Shown here: positions 50,246 through 57,987 of the stretch, piece after piece
Numbering within the stretch: the first letter of the stretch is position 1
Layout of the letters: each line of letters starts with the position of its first letter
NCBI GenBank assembly: GCA_016125185.1
Contig: WGMG01000001.1
Coordinates: forward strand, 1 to 64,000
Reading direction: 5' to 3'
From: Armatimonadota bacterium
GTDB taxonomy: Bacteria; Armatimonadota; Fimbriimonadia; Fimbriimonadales; Fimbriimonadaceae
Length of the DNA: 64,000 bases
Translations under genes and position numbers: made by a program
Notes under the pieces: model-generated
The model's input: only the letters and a program-made list of their open reading frames with translations
Databases searched by the model: none
Told to the model about the DNA's origin: nothing

Positions 50246-50770
50246 CTAGTCCCTTCCGACATATCTTGTTCTATGACCCTGGGTTAGCGTCAGAGCCGTG
50301 ATCTCGACGTGCTCGATATCACGGGTGAGTTCCGGAGTGAAGTACACGAACGCAGAATCCTTCGCGCCACGACCAGTCTTATCGACCTTGTAGAGCGGTG
50401 CTGCCGGGGCGTAATACTTCGTGATCGATGATCCGTTGTCCATCACGAGCTTGCACCGAAGCAGGACGCCGTCTCGCGTGTCCTGAGCGGTAGCGGCTCC
50501 TCGCAAGTCGATTCCCAATACTCGCGCTGGATGACCAGTGGTGTCGGTAGGGTCTTTACGACTGCCACTCTGGAGGTAGATGCCCTTGTTCCCATTTAGG
50601 ACGAGTTGCACCGTTTGGATCGCTTCTTTCTCGGCTTTATCGAACTCTTCTTGAGTCGCAAGCTTGAAGCATGGAAGCGCGAGTTTCTCCTCCATGGTCG
50701 GCGGTGGAACCTGCTGATTTTGGGGCCGGACGTGGCAAGAAGAAACCAGAACTAGGAGAGCTGACAACAT
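50246..50770 (-). CDS. Small lipoprotein of unknown function
   Basis: From ATG 50770 the product is 174 residues with a signal segment ending in a lipobox (LVLVSSC); a longer frame starts at 50812. The mature part (about 160 residues) has a beta-sandwich look (LGIDLRGAATAQDTRDGVLLRCKLVMDN). It belongs to no family I know. The gene precedes the beta-propeller gene in the same direction, about 100 nt away, so both may form an envelope operon carried by the island. A divergent XRE gene starts 79 nt from its 5' end. Confidence 0.6.
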   Translation of the reverse strand: MLSALLVLVSSCHVRPQNQQVPPPTMEEKLALPCFKLATQEEFDKAEKEAIQTVQLVLNGNKGIYLQSGSRKDPTDTTGHPARVLGIDLRGAATAQDTRDGVLLRCKLVMDNGSSITKYYAPAAPLYKVDKTGRGAKDSAFVYFTPELTRDIEHVEITALTLTQGHRTRYVGRD

Positions 50771-50848
50771 TGTGAATGACCTACACGAACATTCAGTATA
50801 TGCTATTTCCACCTAACTTAGGTGGTCTACTTGCAACCAGATTGAGTC

Positions 50849-51106
50849 GTGGCCCAACGCCCCGTCGCTTCTCTCAACACGTCTGACTACGACGAACTAA
50901 TTTCGTTCATCAAGCGAATTCGGAGCGAGAAAGGTGTGAGCCAAGAAGAACTATCGAAGCGGCTCGGGCAATCCGAGAATTTTGTGCTGAAGATTGAGCA
51001 TAAGGATAGGCGTATTGATGTTGTCGAGCTACTCCATCTCGTCGAGGCGCTCGGGTATCGACCAGACGACGCTTTTGGACAACTGATAAAGCTACTTCGT
51101 TCCTAG
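50849..51106 (+). CDS. XRE-family helix-turn-helix protein
   Basis: The 85-residue product is a single-domain Cro/C1-type DNA-binding protein: the motif KRIRSEKGVSQEELSKRLGQSENFVLKIEHKDRR fits the helix-turn-helix with SQEELSKRLGQ as the first part. It starts at GTG 50849. A small protein of this size usually represses its own or a divergent promoter. It is divergent from the lipoprotein gene and converges on the 52386 regulator. Confidence 0.75.
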   Translation: MAQRPVASLNTSDYDELISFIKRIRSEKGVSQEELSKRLGQSENFVLKIEHKDRRIDVVELLHLVEALGYRPDDAFGQLIKLLRS

Positions 51107-51210
51107 GGACGCTCTTGGGTTCGCTACAAAACGGTATTGAAATGAACGAGGCGAGCAAGGTCACTGATAGAGTCGATGCCGAGGTGGAGTCACATAGGTA
51201 AATTCACGAT

Positions 51211-52386
51211 TCAGGCCAAAGCTTGAATTTGAAGTAGTAGGCCGACTGCTTCTCTCCTTATGTGAATGTCCCCAAGAAGTTGACACTGGTTCGCTATGCG
51301 TTTTGCCATCAGCTTGGCCGACCGGACTCGTCCGAGCCGAAACAAGGCGACAACCTTTGCCAGTTGGTAGTGGTAACCAAATGGACTTGCTGAAATCCGC
51401 TTGTTTAAACTAGCAAGGGCTCTACGCGGGTCACCAATCGAGGCTTCAAGGCATAGATTTGTTTCCTCGTTTTTCTCTTCCATTAATGGTGCTGCCTTCG
51501 CGGCGACACGTGCAAAACGACGTCGAAAGTAGATTAATTCTTTGGTGCTGGCAGGACCGAGTAAAGGAAAAAGTACTCTTATTGCCAACCCAATTGCGAT
51601 ATTTCCGTGATATTCATAGTAGCCGGAGGCGAGTTGATTCGACCTGATCTTGAGGTCCCTCAGATACTTCCTGCACTCGGATGCAAAGTCAATTGGATTT
51701 GATGAAGTTTCGCAAAAATCGGAAAAAGCTATCCATAATTGGATCTCGGAAGAATCAAAATGGCTGATTGTCTTAGACTCAACTATCCTAAGAATCTTGC
51801 TTGACAATGAGTATTTTCCGACTCTCCTTGCTATATCAGCAAGTCGAATTGCAATGAAGACTGCTGAACGAGTAACTCTCATGGTGCGCCGAACTGTGGG
51901 CCAAATGGAATAAAGGACTTCGAAAGATTCCTGAACACATCCATGCTTTAACAGCTCCGCCACACGGTTCAAGGCCTCGGAAAGGGCATCCGGTGAAGGA
52001 AAATCGCGGATGTCGCCTGTAATCGATGTCCTCCAAGGATTAGTGGCGAAAGGAGTGACTCGAATATCAGTTTCAAACTCCTTTGCGTAGGATTCTCTTA
52101 GTAATCTAACCAAATCAGGGACTAATGCGCACCATGTGCACATATGGTTCAGGATTTCTTGATCCGGAACTTGGCCACACTCAAGCTTGTAGTACCTTCC
52201 TGGCTCAACGTTGACGGCCTCAGCAGCCTCACGGATTGAAATTGATCGGTTTGAGAGTTCTCCAAGTGTTCCCCTGACAGTCCGCATGGCCCGACCAAAA
52301 TGATGACCACCAGGTTTCAGTTTTGGTTTCTCTGACTCCGCAAATTGGTGTGCTCTTTCTCCTTCTGAGATTCCCATGCAGACCAT
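51211..52386 (-). CDS. Regulator with N-terminal helix-turn-helix and helical repeat domain
   Basis: The 391-residue product has a helix-turn-helix near the N-terminus (GELSNRSISIREAAEAVNVEPGRYYKLECG, XRE-like), followed by about 280 residues of helical pairs (ALSEALNRVAELLKHG, RVGKYSLSSKILRIVES, LASLNKRISASPFGYHYQLAKVVALFRLGR) that resemble TPR repeats. Such architecture matches peptide- or protein-sensing regulators (Rgg/PlcR-like). The start is ATG 52386, directly next to a perfect inverted repeat (52387-52410), which suggests autoregulation. No Shine-Dalgarno is seen. Confidence 0.6.
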   Translation of the reverse strand: MVCMGISEGERAHQFAESEKPKLKPGGHHFGRAMRTVRGTLGELSNRSISIREAAEAVNVEPGRYYKLECGQVPDQEILNHMCTWCALVPDLVRLLRESYAKEFETDIRVTPFATNPWRTSITGDIRDFPSPDALSEALNRVAELLKHGCVQESFEVLYSIWPTVRRTMRVTRSAVFIAIRLADIARRVGKYSLSSKILRIVESKTISHFDSSEIQLWIAFSDFCETSSNPIDFASECRKYLRDLKIRSNQLASGYYEYHGNIAIGLAIRVLFPLLGPASTKELIYFRRRFARVAAKAAPLMEEKNEETNLCLEASIGDPRRALASLNKRISASPFGYHYQLAKVVALFRLGRVRSAKLMAKRIANQCQLLGDIHIRREAVGLLLQIQALA

Positions 52387-52410
52387 TATTGTTCACTTTT
52401 GTGAACAATA
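52387..52410. promoter_or_regulatory. Perfect palindromic operator at the regulator start
   Basis: TATTGTTCAC (52387-52396) and GTGAACAATA (52401-52410) are a perfect 10-bp inverted repeat with a TTTT centre, ending exactly at the ATG of the 52386 gene. It is very probably a dimer-binding site controlling that gene or the divergent operon. Confidence 0.75.
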
Positions 52411-52638
52411 GCCCCACTTTGGTGGGCTTGTGCGAAAAATCATGTTGGTAACGGCGATTACGAAACAAGGGCCACGCTGACACGTGACCCCGTAATGAAC
52501 CCGGTACCTCGCTGAACACGCAGCTCGATTACACAGGTCCGCGACGCACAATGACAGAGTTACAACCAACGGTCAAGTAGTTTGAACTTTGCGCAATGCG
52601 CGACGTGTGTTTTGAGAGCTCCAGCATGGAGCAATCAA

Positions 52639-53343
52639 GTGACAACTAAGCATAACCCAACCCCAGTCAAAACTGACAACCGTTTCGCCATCATCGGTGC
52701 CGTTCTCGGACTCGTCATTGCCCTACCAATCTGCTTGACCAGGGAGTCCCGCGACAGGCATCGCCTCCACCTGACCGAGCAAACCTCGCCAAGGGTTCTA
52801 GACGTTTGCCTCGACACCTCGATCAGCAACCGAAATGCCCTGCCTTGGGAAGTAAAGGGATTAAATCAGCTACAAGATGGCCTCGATCCCAACGAGACCT
52901 GGCTCGACATTTCCCGCATCGATAGTTCCCTACAAGATCTGTACAGCGACCTCCTACCTGATTCGAGCGAGACGTTCCTTGCGAACCTCACCGCGAACCT
53001 CAAACCGGTTTCGAAGGTAGACAATACCTACCTCTCGCTCTACTTCACGGAACTTGCCAAGCGAGCTAAGGACTGCAAAGGGAACATTGTCGTCATCGTT
53101 GCCTCCGACGCCTATTGCGAGGGTGAAGGTCCTGAGGGTCATCGCAAACTTGCAGAAGCGGCGCGGGTTCTTGCCAAGAACCCGAGGGTAAAGCGGGTGT
53201 TTCTCGTCGGCACAAATCCGGCGAACAGGGCCATGATCAGCGAGGACCTGAGCGCCATTAAGGACCGTGTGCTGTTCCCTGAGAATGGATTCCCGAATGC
53301 AACTCTTATCGATGCCTCATTTGATAATGCGGAGGGACGATGA
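52639..53343 (+). CDS. Single-span protein with von Willebrand factor A-like domain
   Basis: Start GTG 52639 is chosen because GGAG lies 7 nt upstream; a longer frame starts at 52582. The 234-residue product has one membrane segment (FAIIGAVLGLVIALPICL, about residues 15-32) and then a domain beginning VLDVCLDTSIS, where Asp-x-Ser-x-Ser resembles a MIDAS site, followed by GNIVVIVASDAYCEG. A vWA-like domain binds proteins through a metal. It is the first gene of the long transfer operon; its stop overlaps the next start as ATGA. Confidence 0.6.
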   Translation: MTTKHNPTPVKTDNRFAIIGAVLGLVIALPICLTRESRDRHRLHLTEQTSPRVLDVCLDTSISNRNALPWEVKGLNQLQDGLDPNETWLDISRIDSSLQDLYSDLLPDSSETFLANLTANLKPVSKVDNTYLSLYFTELAKRAKDCKGNIVVIVASDAYCEGEGPEGHRKLAEAARVLAKNPRVKRVFLVGTNPANRAMISEDLSAIKDRVLFPENGFPNATLIDASFDNAEGR

Positions 53344-54806
53344 AATCTCTCGCGATGCTCTTTGATGACGAAGACGCCCGGCAAGAAGGAACAACCGTTC
53401 CCTACAGCCGGGAAGTGCCGACGGACCGAAAGAAGCCTTTGACCTACAACCTGGCGGCGAGCCGCCAGGTGAGGTTCGGTGAGACGGAGACGGCACCGAG
53501 CTTGTTTGAGCATCCAAACAAGCTCGGTGCGGCGATCGCGGCCGATTTCTTCGAACTGAAGCTCATGGCATCGGTTCAGGAGGCCGCGAAAGCCCAAGCC
53601 GATGTGGACCGCCACGTTATGGAGCACAACGAGCGGGCAATTCAAGAGAATAAGCAAATCGAAGCGGAACTCGAAAGGCTCCTCGAAGTAGAGCAGGAAC
53701 TTTTCGATGCCCATCTCGCGGCAACAAGGGTCGCTGGCGAGGACCTTGATTACCTCTTGCCCGAAAATGCCTCGACTCTCGCAAAGGTAGGACTCGTTCT
53801 CGACCCCAATAACTTCGCTCCGGTCACGCCAGCGGTTGAAGTTCTGTCTAAACCGGAAGCCCATGCCGCTCGGCTAAAACTCCCATTCTGTCCCCAGGAA
53901 AAGACAGTGTTTTGGACACCCGCAACTGAAGTGCTTGCTATGGCCCTCGTAGCGATGGCGCAAGGCCTCGGCATTGGGAGCATTGCCGGGATGGTCTCGC
54001 TCAGCAATGCTTTCAAGAACCCTGTGCAAGCGATCTTTTGCGCTTTGCTCGGTGTCTCGATTGCCCTCTGTGTCGGAGGAACGATCAAGGCGGCATGGCG
54101 GGGAGCGAGTGAAGCAAAGTACCTCGGCGAGCCTTGGAAAGCGTCTGCTGTCTGGGCGAGCATCATAACCGCCTTCCTTGGGGCGATAGAGGTTGCCGTG
54201 GACTGCTGCGGACTCATGGCTTACCGAACCTCACAAGCTCAAGTCGATTCAGTAGGCCTTCACTCATCGAGCTCGAACCAACCGAACCTGTACCTCTTCC
54301 TGCTCTGCGGCGCGGTGGTGAGCGTGCCCTACGCCTTCTACTGCGCTTTCGCCGGTTGGCGCAAGGAACGTATCGCTGCGGCAAATAAGATCATTCTCGC
54401 GCAAGAAGAGGAACGGCACGAAAAGCTGGCAGAGTTGCACGGATTGGAGTCGTGGCCCGAAGCTTTAGCAAGTTGCAACGCCATTACAGCATGGAAGGTG
54501 CTCGAAGCACAACGGATGGGCACCTATGAAGACAATCTCCGGCTCCTTGAATCGCGTAGGCAGAAGCTTAAGAGCCAACTCCGGTCGTTTCGAACATCGG
54601 GCACCGAGGAAGAAATCCTCGTGGTGGAGAAGGCTCGCACGGAAGTGAGCGGCCTTTGGGGCGAATACTACCAGCTTCTCGCCGCCCTGCAACAGAACCG
54701 ATCTGTCACGCCAACTATCTCTGGTCGGAGCCTCCTCGGTAAGAGACCAAGCCTCTGGGATCGGTTCACAGCCCTGTTTGTAAAGAACCGTGGGGTGCGA
54801 CAATGA
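53340..54806 (+). CDS. Coiled-coil membrane protein of the transfer operon
   Basis: The 488-residue product has a soluble N-terminal part with a coiled coil (AKAQADVDRHVMEHNERAIQENK), about four membrane segments between residues 195 and 345, and a second coiled-coil region (about residues 345-450). GGAGGG lies just before ATG 53340, which overlaps the previous stop as ATGA. I do not know the family. Position and topology suggest a membrane component of the DNA-transfer machinery, a role that VirB-type membrane proteins play elsewhere. Its stop overlaps the next ATG. Confidence 0.6.
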   Translation: MKSLAMLFDDEDARQEGTTVPYSREVPTDRKKPLTYNLAASRQVRFGETETAPSLFEHPNKLGAAIAADFFELKLMASVQEAAKAQADVDRHVMEHNERAIQENKQIEAELERLLEVEQELFDAHLAATRVAGEDLDYLLPENASTLAKVGLVLDPNNFAPVTPAVEVLSKPEAHAARLKLPFCPQEKTVFWTPATEVLAMALVAMAQGLGIGSIAGMVSLSNAFKNPVQAIFCALLGVSIALCVGGTIKAAWRGASEAKYLGEPWKASAVWASIITAFLGAIEVAVDCCGLMAYRTSQAQVDSVGLHSSSSNQPNLYLFLLCGAVVSVPYAFYCAFAGWRKERIAAANKIILAQEEERHEKLAELHGLESWPEALASCNAITAWKVLEAQRMGTYEDNLRLLESRRQKLKSQLRSFRTSGTEEEILVVEKARTEVSGLWGEYYQLLAALQQNRSVTPTISGRSLLGKRPSLWDRFTALFVKNRGVRQ

Positions 54807-54955
54807 GTCGCGCTACCACACGCAAAATCTGGATCGGATACGAGACAGGGTTGAGTAACGACTTGAGCCTGACGCAGGTTCGAGAAACCCGGGCCGGGTT
54901 CACCGGCCCCCTCGCCAGGGTTCTCACTGGGTTTTCTAAGGAGGTTTCACGGTGA
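54803..54955 (+). CDS. 50-residue protein in the transfer operon
   Basis: ATG 54803 overlaps the previous stop (ATGA) and the stop TGA 54953-54955 overlaps the next GTG start (GTGA). The frame codes a basic 50-residue peptide (MSRATTRKIWIGYETG...). It would be missed by a 60-residue length filter. The perfect double overlap in a chain of such overlaps is strong support for translation. Its last third also contains the AAGGAGG ribosome site of the next gene. Confidence 0.6.
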   Translation: MSRATTRKIWIGYETGLSNDLSLTQVRETRAGFTGPLARVLTGFSKEVSR

Positions 54956-56307
54956 AGTGGCTCGTTGAAGGCGTCGAGTCCATCATCGTTGGAATCGCCA
55001 ACTCCATGCGGAGGACGAGGAAGGTGACCGCTCCCATAGGCGAGGATGACACGGACTACATCGGAACAATGGAGGGTGGGCAGGGCTTCACCTTCCTACC
55101 GTCCGATTTGTCTCGAAGTGCCCACCTTACGGGTGTGAGTGGTTCGGGAAAGACCACCGTCGTTCTGAAGATCATCGAACTCGACATTCTGCGGGAATCC
55201 ACGGTGGTCGTGGTGATCGACCTTAGGGGTGATCTAATAGCCGCAGTGCTAGCCCTCTGTACCCGGCTCCGTATCGATCCAAGCCAGGTGACCCTCCTCG
55301 ACCTTCGCGAGAAGGACAATGTAGTTGGCTTCAACCCCTTAGCCGGAGCCGGAAAGCCTTATATCAAGGCACTCCACATGCTGGCAGTCCTGGAGGCCAA
55401 CGCTGCCTCATGGGGCGTGAGCCTTGAGGAGTACTGCCGAAACGGACTCCTGGTCCTTGCCTCTGCCGGACGTGCCCTTACCGACATGGAAGCTCTGTTC
55501 TACGATGAGGCATTCCTCCACACCTGCCTTGCTTCGGTCGAAGACGAATCACTTCAGGCTTTCTGGATTCGGTACTCGGAACTGTCGAAGGATAAGCGTA
55601 GGGGCATCGCAAGTTCGGTATTGAACAAACTCTCATGCCTTACGTGCGTCGATGTACTTCGTGATGTGCTTGGGAGCCGGGACCCCATCAGCCTCGAAAG
55701 CATCCTAAGCAATCCCGGCCAAATTCTCCTCGTCTCCTGCGCGGTAGACGAATTAAGCCGATCTGGTGCGATGATCGGAAGCCTCCTGGTTTCCGCGATA
55801 AGTCGCGAAGTGCTGGGCCGGGTGAACCTGCCTCAAGCGAAACGGAATCCGGTGCGCCTGGTCGTTGACGAATTCGAGTACATGGCCGGTGAGGCCTTCG
55901 AAGAGCTTATCCAGGAAGGCCGTCGATTCAATTGCACTTGCTGCCTCAGCCACCAGCAGTATTCTCAACTCCCTCCCAAGCTCAAATCTCTGATCCTCGC
56001 AAATAGCGGCCTCAGAATCCTCTTCCAACTCGGATATGAAGATGCTAAAGCCGTATCTGGCGAGGTGCCCGAGCGGTTCGGCGTTAAGGAGCTTCGAAAG
56101 CTGAAACCAGGCGAGGCGGTGGTGCTGCGCCGGGATGGGTCAGCGCGGCAATTGCGCTTCCATCCCCCGGCGAAATCGCCCCCGGCAAAGGAGGTCGAGG
56201 CGTTCCGGGCCAAGGTGCTAAAGGGTGCGACTCCAAGGGCCACATCCCCACTACAAACGGAGATCGGTCAGCCACTCTCCAAACCCGATCTTGGAGAGTG
56301 GATATGA
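54952..56307 (+). CDS. VirD4/FtsK-like DNA translocase (coupling-protein type)
   Basis: The 451-residue product contains a P-loop GVSGSGKTT (residues 61-69), the Walker B segment RLVVDEFEYM (about 302-311), and the motor-domain strands typical of TraD/VirD4 and FtsK/TraB ATPases (VVIDLRGDLIAAV, VLLDLREKDNVVGFNPL). No N-terminal membrane helix is evident, unlike many coupling proteins, so it may dock on a partner such as the membrane protein before it. GTG 54952 overlaps the small ORF, with AAGGAGG 7 nt upstream. It probably pumps DNA in conjugation of the element. Confidence 0.85.
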   Translation: MKWLVEGVESIIVGIANSMRRTRKVTAPIGEDDTDYIGTMEGGQGFTFLPSDLSRSAHLTGVSGSGKTTVVLKIIELDILRESTVVVVIDLRGDLIAAVLALCTRLRIDPSQVTLLDLREKDNVVGFNPLAGAGKPYIKALHMLAVLEANAASWGVSLEEYCRNGLLVLASAGRALTDMEALFYDEAFLHTCLASVEDESLQAFWIRYSELSKDKRRGIASSVLNKLSCLTCVDVLRDVLGSRDPISLESILSNPGQILLVSCAVDELSRSGAMIGSLLVSAISREVLGRVNLPQAKRNPVRLVVDEFEYMAGEAFEELIQEGRRFNCTCCLSHQQYSQLPPKLKSLILANSGLRILFQLGYEDAKAVSGEVPERFGVKELRKLKPGEAVVLRRDGSARQLRFHPPAKSPPAKEVEAFRAKVLKGATPRATSPLQTEIGQPLSKPDLGEWI

Positions 56308-56984
56308 GATTCACGGATAGGGATTTTAGGGTTGTGAAAGAATCGGTTTTGAGCCATGTTGTGGCGCGAGACCAGTTCATATCGCTCGGATATTTCGGTT
56401 CCCCCTCCCGGTGTACCGACCGCCTGCGTGGACTCTGCCGCGAATCCTACCTTCGGGTCCTTCCTACGCCCTACTTCGCGCAGTACCTATACGCAACGGG
56501 TCCTAGGGCCAAGGAAGTGGTCGGAGCGAGGCTAGCCTCGCTCCTTGCCGCGAGAACTCCGACTCCTCGTCACGTCCAGCACTGCCTAGCGGTAACAGAC
56601 GTGCGCTGCGCCCTCCTAAGTGCAGGTGCAAAGCGGTGGCGGTTCGAGCCGCAAGTCCACCAGGCTTTCGGTTGGCTCGGCCAAACCCACGAGGTGAAGC
56701 CGGACGGCTATGTCGAGCGGCAAGGGCTGCCGACTTTTTTGGAAATCGATCTTGGCCACTGCGGGCTGCCGAAGTTCACTGATAAGCTTCGGTCGTTCGC
56801 GGCATTCCTTCGAAGCGGCGTCTTCAAGGAAACGTACGGAGTCGAGCGGTTCGAGGTCCTTACCGTAACGATGAGTGCCGTTCGCAAAGCTCGGATGCTG
56901 GAAGCGGCGAAGCTCGTCGGAGCACCGCTCTCTTGTGCTCTCTTTGAAGAGCTTGGAGTTCGAACTCCGGGGGGCTGGAGTTGA
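56304..56984 (+). CDS. Replication-relaxation family protein
   Basis: The 226-residue product is similar to the Replic_Relax family: an N-terminal helix-turn-helix (DFRVVKESVLSHVVARDQFISLGYFGSPSRCTDRLRGL), then a domain with VKPDGYVERQGLPTFLEIDLGHCG, where Asp and Glu residues resemble a nuclease-like site. Such proteins occur on mobile elements with roles in replication initiation or relaxation. ATG 56304 overlaps the translocase stop as ATGA and GGAG lies 7 nt upstream (a GTG at 56298 is possible). Confidence 0.75.
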   Translation: MRFTDRDFRVVKESVLSHVVARDQFISLGYFGSPSRCTDRLRGLCRESYLRVLPTPYFAQYLYATGPRAKEVVGARLASLLAARTPTPRHVQHCLAVTDVRCALLSAGAKRWRFEPQVHQAFGWLGQTHEVKPDGYVERQGLPTFLEIDLGHCGLPKFTDKLRSFAAFLRSGVFKETYGVERFEVLTVTMSAVRKARMLEAAKLVGAPLSCALFEELGVRTPGGWS

Positions 56985-57478
56985 TCCTCTGCCTCAATTG
57001 CAAGCGGCTCTGGCTCGTTGGAACATCAGTGTGTGGCAACTGCGGTGGAACTCTCGGGTGCCGCAAATGCCCAGAAGGGCATTGCAGCCCGCTCACCTCG
57101 AACCAGTGCGTGGAGTGCGGATCGCAGGACCTAACAGTCGGCGTTCCGTGCCTCAACCTCAGGCCCCTCGTCCTCGTCTTGCTTGGATTCATCATCTGGA
57201 AGCTCGTTCCGGTTCTCCTCGCCTCGCTTAACCTCGGTGAACGCCTCAACCATTTGTACTGGTTCTTTCTCAACGAAGTCCTGTCGAGGGCGATCCTCTA
57301 CGCTCTGGTGGCTCTAATCATCAGTTGGTTTCTCGGTCCTCGGGCTTTCGCCGCTGTGCAGAACTTCTGGGTGGGTGCTCTTCGGCTCTTTCTCGACGCA
57401 GTTATCGCCGTCGGAAGGTGGGTGCTAGACATGGTCGTGAAGTTTCTCCTTCGTGGTCCAACCGGAGGCGAGAAGTGA
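56981..57478 (+). CDS. Zinc-ribbon membrane protein
   Basis: The 165-residue product has two zinc-ribbon-like cysteine sets near the N-terminus (CLNCKRL..CGNCGG and CRKCPEGHC..CVECG), followed by two or three membrane segments (LVLVLLGFIIWKLVPVLLASL, AILYALVALIISWFL). The start is TTG 56981 overlapping the previous stop by 4 nt. The family is unknown. It is probably a membrane part of the transfer machinery. The zinc ribbons point to the cytoplasm if the first helix follows the usual rule. Confidence 0.55.
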   Translation: MILCLNCKRLWLVGTSVCGNCGGTLGCRKCPEGHCSPLTSNQCVECGSQDLTVGVPCLNLRPLVLVLLGFIIWKLVPVLLASLNLGERLNHLYWFFLNEVLSRAILYALVALIISWFLGPRAFAAVQNFWVGALRLFLDAVIAVGRWVLDMVVKFLLRGPTGGEK

Positions 57479-57723
57479 ACGTTGATTTGGGGCGTGTTGT
57501 CTGCGAAGCAAGCGGAGTCAATAACACAGACTGGAGAGAAGCTGTGTCGAAACATGGACGCGGCGACTGGGGTGGAGCGACCGGGAACGAGAAGTTCATG
57601 AATGGTCAAAACCTGCTTCGGCGAAGAGACTTCGTGATTTCTCGACACGTCGATCGTTCCGGGAAGAGGTTTGTGATCGTCACTGACTTCGCTAAGAGAA
57701 CTACCACGGTGAGGCCCGGATGA
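57475..57723 (+). CDS. Small protein of the transfer operon
   Basis: From GTG 57475 the product is 82 residues, with GGAGG 6-7 nt upstream and a GTGA overlap with the previous gene. It contains VVCEASGVNNTDWREAVSKHGRGDW and a basic end. I do not recognise a family. A longer frame starting at 57325 overlaps the previous gene and is not favoured. Its stop overlaps the excisionase ATG (ATGA). Soluble and probably DNA-binding or regulatory, by composition alone. Confidence 0.5.
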   Translation: MNVDLGRVVCEASGVNNTDWREAVSKHGRGDWGGATGNEKFMNGQNLLRRRDFVISRHVDRSGKRFVIVTDFAKRTTTVRPG

Positions 57724-57932
57724 TGGAACCTGACACTTCTCCAAAACTTCTGTTCACAGTCAAGGCTGCTGCCAAACGGCTCTCACTTAGCAGGGCTCAA
57801 CTCTATCGCCTAATTGAGCAGGGAGACCTGGACGCGGTTCTAATTGGCCGGAGCAGGAGAATTTCTCAAAGCCAACTCGACGCATTCATCGCTCGGCTCG
57901 AACAGAGCAAGAGGTTGACCGTCATCCACTAA
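57720..57932 (+). CDS. Excisionase-type helix-turn-helix protein
   Basis: The 70-residue product is a MerR-like helix-turn-helix: LFTVKAAAKRLSLSRAQLYRLIEQGDLDAVLIGRSRRIS is the usual excisionase/DNA-binding domain (helix, turn, helix, wing). It overlaps the previous stop by 4 nt, and the integrase follows 55 nt later. Excisionase proteins shift a tyrosine integrase toward excision. The start could be 57720 or 57723. Confidence 0.8.
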   Translation: MMEPDTSPKLLFTVKAAAKRLSLSRAQLYRLIEQGDLDAVLIGRSRRISQSQLDAFIARLEQSKRLTVIH

Positions 57933-57987
57933 TTGCATCGATGAGGCGATCTTTGATCGCCTCCAATCCTTTCCTTAGCGTGATCCC

